From Clostridium sp. HBUAS56010 (GTDB taxonomy: Bacteria; Bacillota; Clostridia; Lachnospirales; Lachnospiraceae): DNA of 64,000 nucleotides. The DNA lies in the NCBI RefSeq assembly GCF_007115105.1, contig NZ_SULJ01000007.1, forward strand, positions 1 to 64,000. The letters are read 5' to 3'. The translations under genes were made by a program, and so were the position numbers. The notes under the pieces are model-generated. The model worked only from the letters and a program-made list of their open reading frames with translations. It searched no databases and was not told the origin of the DNA. Positions 55,064 through 63,955 of the stretch are shown in pieces (position 1 is the stretch's first letter; the number at the start of each line of letters is the position of its first letter).

Positions 55064-56617
55064 ATGAAACTTAGAGTTGCTTTAAAGACCGCACGTTCTG
55101 TAACGATTGAAACAATGACAGAACAGATTTATGAATTTAATACCCCTGGAACTATTTATGTCAATGGAGAGCGTTATGCAGAGACCGAAAAGGTTGTATT
55201 TTCTTTATTTGATTTAAAGCCAGATACAGACTATACGATTTGTCTGGAAAGAGATGGAAAAAAGGCGGAGATAAGCTTCCGTACAGATTATGAATTTGTT
55301 ACCATTAATGTTCGTGAAGTCGGTGCAAAGGGAGACGGAAGCCAGGATGATACTTCTTTCATCCAGGCAGCAATCATGGCTTGCCCTAAAGATGGAAGAG
55401 TCTTGATTCCAAAGGGTGTTTACCTGATTACAAGTCTGTTTTTAAAAAGCCATATAAAACTTGAGATTGCGGAAGGTGCAGAGCTTCGGGCAGATATCGA
55501 CCGCAATAAATTTCCCAGATTTCCTGGTATGATTGAAAGTTATGATGAAAAAGAAGATTATAATCTTGGTACATGGGAGGGAAATCCACTTCCTATGTTT
55601 GCTGGAATTATAACTGGTATTGATGTGGAAGATGTGGTAATCTATGGAAGAGGTCTGATCAATGGACAGGCTGACTTTGATAACTGGTGGCACAATGTAC
55701 GGCAGATGAAGATTGCATACCGCCCTCGTATGGTATTTTTAGAACGATGCAAAAATGTAAGCCTTCAGGGATTTTTCTTAAAAGACAGTCCGGCATGGGT
55801 TCTTCATCCATATTTCAGTGAGAATTTAAAGTTTATTGATCTGACAATTAATAATCCTGCTAATTCTCACAATACAGATGGATTAGATCCTGAATCCTGT
55901 AAAAATGTAGAGATTTTAGGTCTGCATTTTTCGCTTGGAGATGATTGTATCGCCATTAAATCCGGTAAGATTTATATGGGAAAAAGATATAAAGTTCCTT
56001 CCGAGAATATTACAATCCGCCAGTGTCTGATGGAAGACGGCCATGGGGCTGTCACAGTAGGAAGTGAAGTAGGGGCGGGCGTAAAGAATATCCATGTGGA
56101 ATACTGTCTGTTCCGCCATACGGACAGAGGCCTCAGGATTAAAACCAGAAGAGGTCGTGGAAAGGATTCTGTACTTTCAGAGATATACTTTGATCATATC
56201 AGTATGGATAATGTGATGACTCCTTTTGTAGTTAATTGCTTTTATTTCTGTGATCCGGATGGAAAATCAGAATATGTGCAGTCCCGGGAAGCGCTTCCTG
56301 TTGATGAGCGGACACCTGCCATTAAAAAACTGTATTTTACCAATATTAGAGCCAGAAACTGCCATGTGGCAGCCTCCTTCTTTTACGGACTACCAGAACA
56401 GAAGATTGAGCGCATTGAATTAAAGAATGTAGAGGTTTCTTTTGCAGATGATGCAAAGGAGGGAAAACCTGCTATGTTAAGCGGCATGGAAGACTGTTGT
56501 AAAAAAGGCTTTTTAATCAACAATGTTGAAACTCTGATCTGTGAAGATGTGAAAGTTTCCGGTCAGGAAGGACAGGCATTTGATATATCAAATGTGGATA
56601 ATTATGAAATAAAATAG
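55064..56617 (+). CDS. GH28 polygalacturonase, intracellular
   Basis: 517 residues. Residues about 1-78 form a fibronectin-III-like module, then a right-handed beta helix. All GH28 catalytic residues are present: NTDG (270-273), DD (293-294), GHG (His327) and RIK (358-360). There is no signal peptide, so it hydrolyses imported galacturonate oligomers in the cytoplasm, probably as an exo-enzyme. It lies 78 bp after permease 2 and 15 bp before the isomerase. Confidence 0.94.
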   Translation: MKLRVALKTARSVTIETMTEQIYEFNTPGTIYVNGERYAETEKVVFSLFDLKPDTDYTICLERDGKKAEISFRTDYEFVTINVREVGAKGDGSQDDTSFIQAAIMACPKDGRVLIPKGVYLITSLFLKSHIKLEIAEGAELRADIDRNKFPRFPGMIESYDEKEDYNLGTWEGNPLPMFAGIITGIDVEDVVIYGRGLINGQADFDNWWHNVRQMKIAYRPRMVFLERCKNVSLQGFFLKDSPAWVLHPYFSENLKFIDLTINNPANSHNTDGLDPESCKNVEILGLHFSLGDDCIAIKSGKIYMGKRYKVPSENITIRQCLMEDGHGAVTVGSEVGAGVKNIHVEYCLFRHTDRGLRIKTRRGRGKDSVLSEIYFDHISMDNVMTPFVVNCFYFCDPDGKSEYVQSREALPVDERTPAIKKLYFTNIRARNCHVAASFFYGLPEQKIERIELKNVEVSFADDAKEGKPAMLSGMEDCCKKGFLINNVETLICEDVKVSGQEGQAFDISNVDNYEIK

Positions 56618-56632
56618 AGGAGGAGTTTTATT

Positions 56633-57463
56633 ATGCAAATTGGGATCCGGTTACATGACGTTGCACCAGGAACGATAGAAGAGAGGGTAAAGACTGCTCA
56701 TGAGCAAGGATTTACCTGTGTTCATCTGGCACTATCCAAGACAGTGAAAGATCACTCTGTAGATGATACTGCTCTGACACCAGGCTATGCCACGTACCTG
56801 CGCAAATTATTTGAAAAATATGATATGGACATTGCAGTGTTAGGATGTTATCTGAATCTGGCTCATCCAGATCCGGTAGAAATTAAGAAAATCCAGGAAC
56901 GTTACTTTGCACACCTTCGTTTTGCTTCTATGTTGGGATGCAGTGTAGTTGGAACAGAAACTGGCGCCCCCAATGCGGAATACCGCTATGTACCGGAGAG
57001 CCATACAGAAGAGTCCCTGCAGACTTTCATTCGGAATCTGCGTCCGGTTGTGGAGTGTGCGGAAAAGTTCGGCGTAATTATGGCAATTGAACCAGTGTGG
57101 AAACATATTGTGTATGATTCAAAACAGGCATTAAAGGTATTAAAGGAGATTGATTCTCCTAATTTAAGAATCATTTTAGATCCAGTGAATCTTCTTTCTG
57201 CAGAAAACAGTGTGGAGTATGAGAAGGTAATTATAGAAGCCATTGAAGATCTGGGAATATATACTGATGTGGTTCATATGAAGGATTTTGTTGTAGAGGG
57301 CGACCGTGTTGTTTCCAGTGCTCCGGGAACCGGTACCATGAAGTACAATACAATTCTGAATTTTGTAAAAAAAGACAAGCCTTTTATCCAGATGACAATT
57401 GAGGACAGTAAACCAGATAATGCAGAATGGTCAAGAAAATTTCTTGAAGATTACAAGTTCTAA
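56633..57463 (+). CDS. Sugar phosphate isomerase/epimerase-like TIM barrel
   Basis: 276 residues of the xylose-isomerase-like fold: RLHDVAPGTIEERV, HEQGFTCVHLALS, VGTETGAPNAEYR, MAIEPVWKH, ILDPVNLLSAEN, VVHMKDFVVEG and TIEDSKPDNAEW. Glu, Asp and His at the ends of strands form a metal site. The reaction is not known. As the last gene of a pectin operon it is likely to isomerise or epimerise a uronate or 4-deoxy-5-keto-uronate. AGGAGGAG precedes the ATG. Confidence 0.82.
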   Translation: MQIGIRLHDVAPGTIEERVKTAHEQGFTCVHLALSKTVKDHSVDDTALTPGYATYLRKLFEKYDMDIAVLGCYLNLAHPDPVEIKKIQERYFAHLRFASMLGCSVVGTETGAPNAEYRYVPESHTEESLQTFIRNLRPVVECAEKFGVIMAIEPVWKHIVYDSKQALKVLKEIDSPNLRIILDPVNLLSAENSVEYEKVIIEAIEDLGIYTDVVHMKDFVVEGDRVVSSAPGTGTMKYNTILNFVKKDKPFIQMTIEDSKPDNAEWSRKFLEDYKF

Positions 57464-57506
57464 TATTGTCTGAATAGAAAAACGATCTGAAACTTTCTAA
57501 ATTAAA

Positions 57507-57553
57507 AATACTGCTGCAAACTGGTTCAGAATGAGCCACTTTGCAGCAGTATT
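57507..57553. terminator. Bidirectional terminator
   Basis: AATACTGCTGCAAA (57507-57520) pairs exactly with TTTGCAGCAGTATT (57540-57553) between the convergent isomerase and uxaB genes. Confidence 0.9.
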
Positions 57554-57567
57554 AAATAATAGATCTA

Positions 57568-59058
57568 TTATTTCTGGCAATCTTTCATTACTTCATAAGC
57601 GCCTTTTTCTTCAATATCTTTTAAGTATCCGGCAACTGCCTCTTCAAATCCGGCAATTTTGCTTAAATCTTCATCCCAGAAATCAACGTTGCTGCAGACT
57701 GCATGAGCGAGTGTCTTTGCATTATCATTTCTGTGATCATAGAAGAACTGTAAAACAGGTTTATCATCTTTTACCGTATATTCATTGCCGGCAGGACGTG
57801 TTGCTACAAGACCATCTTCGGTTAAGGTCATGCCGTGATAGAATGCAATGTAGAATGCAAAAGATGCAGTAATACATTTTGGAAGTGATCCTGTTTTATC
57901 AACATAGCCTTTAAAAGAAGGCATAACTCTTGCTTTCCACTTAGAGGTGGAGTTTAAAGAGATTGCAAGGAGTGCGTGATCAATAAATGGATTTTTAAAA
58001 CGTTCTGTAACAGAGGCTGCAAAGCTCTTCAGCTCTTCTTTTGGAAGGGTGAGAGTAGGAATGATCTCATCATAGATGGTCTTATTCATAAAGCCCTGGA
58101 TTACTTCGTCATCCATACAGTTGCGGACAATATCCTGTCCTGCAAGGTAAGCACCTAATACAAAGGAAGTATGGGCACCGTTTAAGATGCGGACTTTTCT
58201 CTGTTTGTATGGTTTGTGATCATCACAGATTAATACAGGAAGACCGGCTTTTTCAAATGGAAGTTCTTTCTTTAAGCTCTCAGGTCCTTCAATAACCCAG
58301 AAACCGAAGATTTCGCCTGTATTGATGATGTTATCCTGGTATCCTAATTCTTCACAGATAGCTGCAGCTTCATTTCTTGGATATCCAGTTACAATACGGT
58401 CTACTAAAGTGGAGCAGAAGATATTCTCTGCTTTAATCCAGTTGATGAACGCTTCACCAAGGTTCCACTGTTCTGCGTATTTTAACACGCATTTTTCCAG
58501 TTCTTTTCCGTTATTGTCAATCAGCTCGCAGGAGAGAATTACAAATCCTTTTCCAGCTTCCTTTCCAAACTTCTCAAATCTTCTGTATAAGAATTGTGTC
58601 AGTTTTCCAGGGTAGCTGTCGGCTGGAACATCAGTGAACTGGCAGGAAGGATCGTACTGAATTCCTGCTTCGGTTGTATTACATGCAATGTAGCGGAGAT
58701 CCGGATTCTCTGCGCAGGCAAGAACCGTTTCATAATCCTTATAAGGATTTAAACATCTGCTTACGCAGGAGATCACACGTTTCTGATTTACTTTCTGACC
58801 ATTCTCGAATCCACGGAGGAAGAGGGTATAAAGACCTTCCTGCTCGTTGATCATATCTGCAAGACCTGGAGCGATAGGCTGGCATAATACTACTTTGGAA
58901 TTAAAACCGGTCTTTTCATTAAGCATATCAATAAAGTAATCAACGAAAGCTCTTAAAAAGTTTCCTTCGCCAAACTGCAGTACACGCTCTGGTGCATCTT
59001 TTAAAAGATAACCGTCATAGCCCTGTTTTTCCAGTGTTGCATAACATAACTTTTCCAT
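57568..59058 (-). CDS. uxaB: Tagaturonate reductase (altronate oxidoreductase)
   Basis: 496 residues of the mannitol dehydrogenase family. The NAD-binding region begins RVLQFGEGNFLRAFVDYFID, and the catalytic Lys and His lie in KVRILNGAHTSFVLGAYLAG, with NPFIDHALLAISLNS after it. It reduces D-tagaturonate, made from galacturonate by UxaC, to D-altronate, the substrate of UxaA encoded upstream. It is the second gene of a uxaA-uxaB operon, 36 bp apart. The C-terminal domain is complete. Confidence 0.96.
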   Translation of the reverse strand: MEKLCYATLEKQGYDGYLLKDAPERVLQFGEGNFLRAFVDYFIDMLNEKTGFNSKVVLCQPIAPGLADMINEQEGLYTLFLRGFENGQKVNQKRVISCVSRCLNPYKDYETVLACAENPDLRYIACNTTEAGIQYDPSCQFTDVPADSYPGKLTQFLYRRFEKFGKEAGKGFVILSCELIDNNGKELEKCVLKYAEQWNLGEAFINWIKAENIFCSTLVDRIVTGYPRNEAAAICEELGYQDNIINTGEIFGFWVIEGPESLKKELPFEKAGLPVLICDDHKPYKQRKVRILNGAHTSFVLGAYLAGQDIVRNCMDDEVIQGFMNKTIYDEIIPTLTLPKEELKSFAASVTERFKNPFIDHALLAISLNSTSKWKARVMPSFKGYVDKTGSLPKCITASFAFYIAFYHGMTLTEDGLVATRPAGNEYTVKDDKPVLQFFYDHRNDNAKTLAHAVCSNVDFWDEDLSKIAGFEEAVAGYLKDIEEKGAYEVMKDCQK

Positions 59059-59094
59059 TGAAATTAATCTCCTTTTTCCTTGTGCATAAATATA

Positions 59095-60576
59095 TTATAA
59101 AGTCACGCCCCGTTTAAAGATTGCCATATCATGGAAGCCTGCTTCTTCAGACTTGACTTTCTTACCGGAAGCAACTTCAATTACAAAATCAAAGAGCTGG
59201 TTCTTAAGAGTATCCATATCAGTTCCTTCAATCAGAACACCACAGTTAAAATCAATCCAGTTGCTCTTTTTTGTGCTGAGAGCAGTGTTGGTGGCAATCT
59301 TCATGGTTGGTACCGGACAGGCAAATGGTGTTCCGCGTCCAGTGGTAAATAAAACAATATGGGCACCGGAAGCAGCAAGTGCAGTAGCAGCAACTAAATC
59401 ATTACCAGGAGAACTTAAAAGATTGAGTCCCTTTGTCTGAACCGGGTCACCATATTTTAATACATCTACAATGGTAGCGCTTCCTGACTTCTGGACACAT
59501 CCTAAAGATTTATCTTCCAGGGTGGAGATACCGCCTTTTTTGTTACCTGGAGATGGATTCTCGTAAATGGTCTGGTTGTGGCTTGTAAAATAATTTTTAA
59601 AATCGTTGATTAATTCTACGGTTTTTTCAAATGTCTCTTCATCTTTACAGCGGTTCATAAGAAGAGTCTCTGCACCAAACATCTCAGGAACCTCTGTAAG
59701 CATGGTAGTTCCGCCTTTTGAAACCAGCAGATCAGAAAACGCACCTACAGTTGGGTTGGCTGTAATACCGGATAAGCCATCGGAACCGCCGCATTTCATA
59801 CCGATTACTAATTCGCTGCAGCTGATTGGTTCTCTTTGGAATGTAGAAGCATATTCTGCAAGCTGTTCAATCAGTTCCATGGAATCTTCCATCTCATCGT
59901 CAGATTCCTGTGCAACAAGGAATTTGACTCTGCGTTCATCATAATCTCCAATGTAGCGCTTTAATTCCTGGATATTACTGTTTTCACAGCCAAGTCCAAG
60001 AACCAGAACACCGCCGGCATTGGGATGATTGATTAAGTCTGCAAGAATGGTTCTTGTATATTCCTGGTCATCGCCCATCTGGGAACAACCATATGGGTGA
60101 GGGAAAGCAGCAACTTCATCAATAGAACCGGTCACATACTTCTGAGATGCCCGTTCAATTGCCTGAGCAATCTTATTCACGCATCCAACGGTTGGAATAA
60201 TCCAGATCTCATTGCGGACACCTACTTTTCCAGTTGGTCTGCGGTATCCTAAAAAAGTGCGGTCTTCGGTAGGTGCAAGATTTGTATCCTTTTTGTCATA
60301 TGTGTAAGTGAGTAAATCACCTAAACCAGTCTTTAAATTGTGTGTGTGAATCCAGGCCCCTGTCGCAATATTCTCCTTTGCTACACCAATGGCATAGCCG
60401 TATTTCATGACGAATGAGCCTGCAGGTATATCGGTAAGTGCGAACTTGTGTCCCTGAGGGATATCTTCCAGAAGTGTTACTGATGCGGAACCTACTTCCT
60501 GTACTGTGCCGGAGGCCAGCGGTTTTAAGGCAACAGCAACGTTATCGTCGGGATGAATTTTGATAAAATCCTGCAT
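59095..60576 (-). CDS. uxaA: Altronate dehydratase
   Basis: 494 residues from the ATG at 60576 (AGGAAGC upstream); the longer frame reaches back over the promoter. N-terminal SAF domain (FIKIHPDDNVAVALKPL, VTLLEDIPQGHKFALTDI, about 1-90), then the iron-dependent dehydratase core: FLGYRRPTGKVGVRNE, HPYGCSQMGDD, LGLGCENSN, MKCGGSDGLSGITANP, and GCVQKSGSATIVDVL. It dehydrates D-altronate to 2-keto-3-deoxygluconate. Confidence 0.96.
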   Translation of the reverse strand: MQDFIKIHPDDNVAVALKPLASGTVQEVGSASVTLLEDIPQGHKFALTDIPAGSFVMKYGYAIGVAKENIATGAWIHTHNLKTGLGDLLTYTYDKKDTNLAPTEDRTFLGYRRPTGKVGVRNEIWIIPTVGCVNKIAQAIERASQKYVTGSIDEVAAFPHPYGCSQMGDDQEYTRTILADLINHPNAGGVLVLGLGCENSNIQELKRYIGDYDERRVKFLVAQESDDEMEDSMELIEQLAEYASTFQREPISCSELVIGMKCGGSDGLSGITANPTVGAFSDLLVSKGGTTMLTEVPEMFGAETLLMNRCKDEETFEKTVELINDFKNYFTSHNQTIYENPSPGNKKGGISTLEDKSLGCVQKSGSATIVDVLKYGDPVQTKGLNLLSSPGNDLVAATALAASGAHIVLFTTGRGTPFACPVPTMKIATNTALSTKKSNWIDFNCGVLIEGTDMDTLKNQLFDFVIEVASGKKVKSEEAGFHDMAIFKRGVTL

Positions 60577-60633
60577 AAGCTTCCTTTCCTTTCTTGGTAC
60601 CAGTTTTTTTATTTTTGTTGATAAATACATGCA

Positions 60634-60649
60634 ATGTAAGTACTTACAT
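60634..60649. promoter_or_regulatory. LacI-type operator 3
   Basis: ATGTAAGTACTTACAT, a perfect 16-bp palindrome 2 bp downstream of the -10 box of the uxaA promoter, so it covers the start of transcription. Confidence 0.9.
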
Positions 60650-60651
60650 AA

Positions 60652-60680
60652 AACATACACCATTTTGACAACTTAGTCAA
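60652..60680 (-). promoter_or_regulatory. Promoter of the uxaA-uxaB operon
   Basis: On the minus strand TTGACT (60675-60680), 17 bp, TATGTT (60652-60657), with the operator palindrome directly downstream. Confidence 0.8.
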
Positions 60681-60776
60681 TAGGGAAAGGGAAAAGAAAG
60701 GATTTTTCTTTTAGTATAAAAGAATAGAGTATGAACAGGGCTGGTTCTTTTCTCATTACAATGATAGGAATAACAG

Positions 60777-60805
60777 TTGCTTTATCTGAAAGTTTCCTGT
60801 ATAAT
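60777..60805 (+). promoter_or_regulatory. Promoter of the second lacI gene
   Basis: TTGCTT (60777-60782), 17 bp, TATAAT (60800-60805). The operator at 60818-60833 begins 12 bp later. Confidence 0.75.
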
Positions 60806-60817
60806 TGACCGATAAAA

Positions 60818-60833
60818 GTGTAAGCGCTTACGC
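60818..60833. promoter_or_regulatory. LacI-type operator 4
   Basis: GTGTAAGCGCTTACGC, identical to operator 2, between the promoter and start of the second lacI gene. It implies autoregulation. Confidence 0.9.
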
Positions 60834-60896
60834 TCTTTTAAATTGGAGGAAAGCTTCCTTACAGTCATTGAAATATATAGTGTATGAGGGACTACA

Positions 60897-61904
60897 ATGA
60901 ATATTTATGATATTGCACAACTTGCAGGAGTTTCAATTGCCACGGTATCCAGGGTGGTAAATGACAGTCCGCGGGTCAGCCAGAAGACCAAGCAGAAAGT
61001 CAGGACCATTATGGAAGAGTACGGCTATACACCTAATGTGTTTGCCAGAGGACTTGGTCTTGATTCCATGAAGACTATTGGAATTTTATGTCCTGATATA
61101 TCCGATGCTTATATGTCAACAGCCGTAGCACGATTAGAAAGCCGTATGCATGAACACGGGTATGACTGCATTTTATGCTGCAGCGGATTTGAGCAGTCCA
61201 CAAAGGAAAAGTATGTGAGCCTTCTTCTTGCAAAAAGAGTGGATGCACTGATTATGGTAGGCTCCATTTATGCAGGGGCAGGTGAAGCAGAGGCTCTTGT
61301 CCAGTATATCCGGGATGCGGCAAAACAAATCCCTGTATTTTTAATTAACGGATATCTGGATCAGGAAAATGTTTACTGTGCTTACGGGGATGATTACCAG
61401 GCAACTTTTGATGTAACCAGTCAGATGATTGAGCGGGGAAGAAAGAGAATTCTGTTCCTCTGTGATTCCCATTCCTACAGTGCAACCCAGAAGCTGGAAG
61501 GGTATGAGGATGCGCTGAAAAGTCATGGGCTTCCTGTACTTGGAGATTTAAAGCTTTATGTAAAGAACAGGATTCATACAGTCCGGGATATTCTTCTGGA
61601 ACGCCGGGATTTGGATTTTGACAGTGTCGTTGCCACTGATGACGGTCTTGCCGTGGGTGCCATCAAGTATGCTAATTCAAAGCTGTTAAAGATTCCACAG
61701 GATTTGTGTGTCACAGGCTTTAATAATTCTGCACTTTCGGTGTGCAGTGATCCGGAGCTGTCTTCTGTGGACAATAAAGTAGAAGAGATATGTGATCTGA
61801 CAATCTGCAACATGATGAAAGTCCTCCATGGCAATGCAAATGAAGTCATCCGGGATAATAAGATTCCATGTAAATTGATGAAGCGTTGTACAACTGATTT
61901 TTAA
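60897..61904 (+). CDS. LacI-family transcriptional regulator 2, probable uronate/pectin regulator
   Basis: 335 residues. Helix-turn-helix NIYDIAQLAGVSIATVSRVV and NDSPRVSQKTKQKV with hinge helix NVFARGLG, then the sugar-sensing domain (GILCPDISDAYMSTAVARL, ATDDGLAVGAIKYA, VTGFNNSALSVCSDPELSSV). It is divergent from uxaA-uxaB. A copy of the shared operator lies in its own promoter, so it is the best candidate to bind all four sites. The inducer may be galacturonate or a downstream uronate (inference). Confidence 0.93.
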   Translation: MNIYDIAQLAGVSIATVSRVVNDSPRVSQKTKQKVRTIMEEYGYTPNVFARGLGLDSMKTIGILCPDISDAYMSTAVARLESRMHEHGYDCILCCSGFEQSTKEKYVSLLLAKRVDALIMVGSIYAGAGEAEALVQYIRDAAKQIPVFLINGYLDQENVYCAYGDDYQATFDVTSQMIERGRKRILFLCDSHSYSATQKLEGYEDALKSHGLPVLGDLKLYVKNRIHTVRDILLERRDLDFDSVVATDDGLAVGAIKYANSKLLKIPQDLCVTGFNNSALSVCSDPELSSVDNKVEEICDLTICNMMKVLHGNANEVIRDNKIPCKLMKRCTTDF

Positions 61905-61906
61905 CC

Positions 61907-61935
61907 TTGTCTTTTCGGAAGGCTTATGCTACAAT
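61907..61935 (+). promoter_or_regulatory. Promoter of the DUF6145-dusB unit
   Basis: TTGTCT (61907-61912), 17 bp, TACAAT (61930-61935), starting just after the lacI stop. Confidence 0.65.
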
Positions 61936-61965
61936 ATAAAACCAGTAAAATATATGGAATATTTA

Positions 61966-61987
61966 AGGACAAGGGCTGCCTTGTCCT
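61966..61987 (+). other. Leader hairpin
   Basis: AGGACAAGG/CCTTGTCCT, a perfect 9-bp stem on a GCTG tetraloop, in the leader of the DUF6145-dusB unit. Only a weak T run follows, so either a poor terminator or a leader structure. Confidence 0.5.
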
Positions 61988-62053
61988 ATCTGTGTGTTTT
62001 CGGAATAGAAATTGTCCGGTACAAATACAAAAAGAATGGTGGCAGGAATAAAG

Positions 62054-62416
62054 ATGGAGTATGATGGAGAAAATGTGGTGCTGTGCGGTGCTAATTCCTA
62101 TGAACAGAAATATTTTTTCAACCAGCAGTTCTCCAGCCTTCCGGAAAATATCAGACAGGAACTGCAGATTATGTGTGTGCTTTACACCGAGGATGTAGGC
62201 GGTATTTTAATGCTGGAGTTTGATAAGGAAGGAACCCTGGAATTTAAGGTGACAGCACCAGAAGGTGATTATCTTTTTGATGAGATTGGAAGTGTTTTAA
62301 AGATCAAGCAGTATCAGCGTGAAAAGAGAGAACTGCTGGAATCCTTAGAGATGTATTTCCGGGTGTTTTTTCTTGGAGAAGAACTGGAAAACGGAGTGAC
62401 AGAAAGTGAAGCTTAA
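62054..62416 (+). CDS. DUF6145-like protein of unknown function
   Basis: 120 residues from the ATG at 62054 (AGGAA upstream). The earlier in-frame codons have no ribosome binding site. The pattern VVLCGANSYEQKYFFNQQFSS, then ELQIMCVLYTEDVGGILML, resembles a small Lachnospiraceae family I know as DUF6145; the number is from memory. It is mixed alpha/beta with no signal peptide or catalytic motif. It overlaps the dusB start by 11 bp, so the two are likely co-expressed. Confidence 0.7.
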   Translation: MEYDGENVVLCGANSYEQKYFFNQQFSSLPENIRQELQIMCVLYTEDVGGILMLEFDKEGTLEFKVTAPEGDYLFDEIGSVLKIKQYQREKRELLESLEMYFRVFFLGEELENGVTESEA

Positions 62417-63374
62417 AATTGGAGATGTGACGCTTGACAATAACCTCATACTGGCGCCGATGGCAGGAGTTACAGACCTGCCATTTCGTTTTCTCTGCAG
62501 AGAACAGGGCTGTGGTATGGCGGTGACGGAGATGGTCAGCGCAAAAGCGATCTTATATAAGAACAGGAACACAAAAGAACTTTTGGAAGTGGCGGATGGG
62601 GAAGGCCCTGTCAGCGTCCAGTTGTTTGGTTCGGATCCGGATATTATGGCAGCGATGGCCGTTCAGATTGAATCCGGTCCTTTTGCATTTTTTGATATCA
62701 ACATGGGTTGTCCGGTTCCTAAAATTGTTAACAATGGGGAAGGATCTGCCCTGATGAAGGATATGAAACTGGCAGAGCGGATTCTTACGGCTATGGTAAA
62801 AGCAGTAAAAAAGCCTGTTACAGTCAAATTCAGGAAAGGATTTACTGAAGAAAGTGTGAATGCAGCAGAATTTGCCAAAATGGCAGAAAGCTGTGGTGTT
62901 GCTGCAGTTGCAGTTCATGGACGGACCAGAGAGCAGCTTTACTCAGGGACCGCCGACTGGAGTATTATAAGAAAAGTAAAAGAAGCGGTCTCCATTCCGG
63001 TAATCGGCAATGGTGATGTGTTTAAACCGGAGGATGCCAGAGCGCTTCTTGATCAGACTGGCTGCGACGGAATTATGATTGGAAGAGGTGCCAGGGGAAA
63101 TCCCTGGATTTTTTCAAAAACTCTGCATTATCTGGAGACAGGAGACTTACTTCCTGACCCGGCTCCCAGAGAGATCAGTGAGATGATTCTCCGGCATGCA
63201 GGTATGCAGATGAAGTTAAAAGGTGAGGAAATTTCCATGCGGGAGATGCGCAAACATATGGCATGGTATACTGCAGGACTGCCTCATTCTGCCCGACTGA
63301 GAAATGATATCAACCAGGTGGAAACCATGGACGAATTAAAGCAGTTTGTGGCAGAAAGAATTGGAGCTTTGTAA
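62406..63374 (+). CDS. dusB: tRNA-dihydrouridine synthase
   Basis: 322 residues, GTG start at 62406 overlapping the preceding gene. It is an FMN TIM barrel with APMAGVTDLPFRFLCRE, the catalytic Cys in INMGCPVPKIVNNGEGSAL (Cys near residue 100), KFRKGFTEES, AVHGRTREQLYSG and IGNGDVFKPEDA. It reduces specific uridines in tRNA D-loops. The Firmicute DusB type matches the length. Confidence 0.96.
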   Translation: MKLKIGDVTLDNNLILAPMAGVTDLPFRFLCREQGCGMAVTEMVSAKAILYKNRNTKELLEVADGEGPVSVQLFGSDPDIMAAMAVQIESGPFAFFDINMGCPVPKIVNNGEGSALMKDMKLAERILTAMVKAVKKPVTVKFRKGFTEESVNAAEFAKMAESCGVAAVAVHGRTREQLYSGTADWSIIRKVKEAVSIPVIGNGDVFKPEDARALLDQTGCDGIMIGRGARGNPWIFSKTLHYLETGDLLPDPAPREISEMILRHAGMQMKLKGEEISMREMRKHMAWYTAGLPHSARLRNDINQVETMDELKQFVAERIGAL

Positions 63375-63396
63375 CCACGAAAACCAAGCAGAATTC

Positions 63397-63425
63397 TTGA
63401 CATTTTCAGATGTTTACGCTATAAT
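63397..63425 (+). promoter_or_regulatory. Consensus promoter of greA
   Basis: TTGACA (63397-63402), 17 bp, TATAAT (63420-63425): a full consensus SigA promoter 47 bp before the start. Confidence 0.95.
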
Positions 63426-63472
63426 ATCTGGAATGCGAATGAGCGAAAAGAAACCAGGAGGAATCGAAAACC

Positions 63473-63955
63473 ATGGTAGATAAGAAAAATATTATAACCT
63501 ACGAAGGTCTTAAAAGATACGAAGATGAGCTTCATAATTTAAAGGTAGTTAAGAGAAAAGAAGTAGCCCAGAAAATTAAGGAAGCCCGGGAACAGGGTGA
63601 CTTATCTGAGAATGCTGAGTATGATGCTGCCAAGGATGAGCAAAGAGATATTGAACTGCGTATTGAAGAACTGGAAAAACTGCTCAAAAACGCAGAAGTT
63701 GTTGTAGAAGATGAAATTGATTTAGATAAGATTAATATTGGCTGTAAGGTAAAAGTTTACGAGGTGGATGAAGACGAAGAGATGGAATTCAAGATCGTAG
63801 GTTCCACAGAGGCCAACAGCCTTCAGAATAAGATTTCCAATGAATCTCCCGTAGGTCAGGCATTGATCGGTAAGAAAGTGGGAGATGTGGTAGAGGTAGA
63901 GACACAGTCTGGAGTAATTCAGTATAAGGTACTGGAGATCCAGAGAGTATCATAG
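63473..63955 (+). CDS. greA: Transcript cleavage factor GreA
   Basis: 160 residues. The N-terminal coiled coil contains YEGLKRYEDELHNLK, GDLSENAEYDAAKDEQ with the acidic tip (Asp and Glu) that reaches the RNA polymerase active site, and RIEELEKLLKNAEVV; the C-terminal FKBP-like domain ends IVGSTEAN, NESPVGQALIGKKVGD. It rescues backtracked polymerase. AGGAGGA precedes the ATG. The window ends 45 bp later with no further gene visible. Confidence 0.98.
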   Translation: MVDKKNIITYEGLKRYEDELHNLKVVKRKEVAQKIKEAREQGDLSENAEYDAAKDEQRDIELRIEELEKLLKNAEVVVEDEIDLDKINIGCKVKVYEVDEDEEMEFKIVGSTEANSLQNKISNESPVGQALIGKKVGDVVEVETQSGVIQYKVLEIQRVS

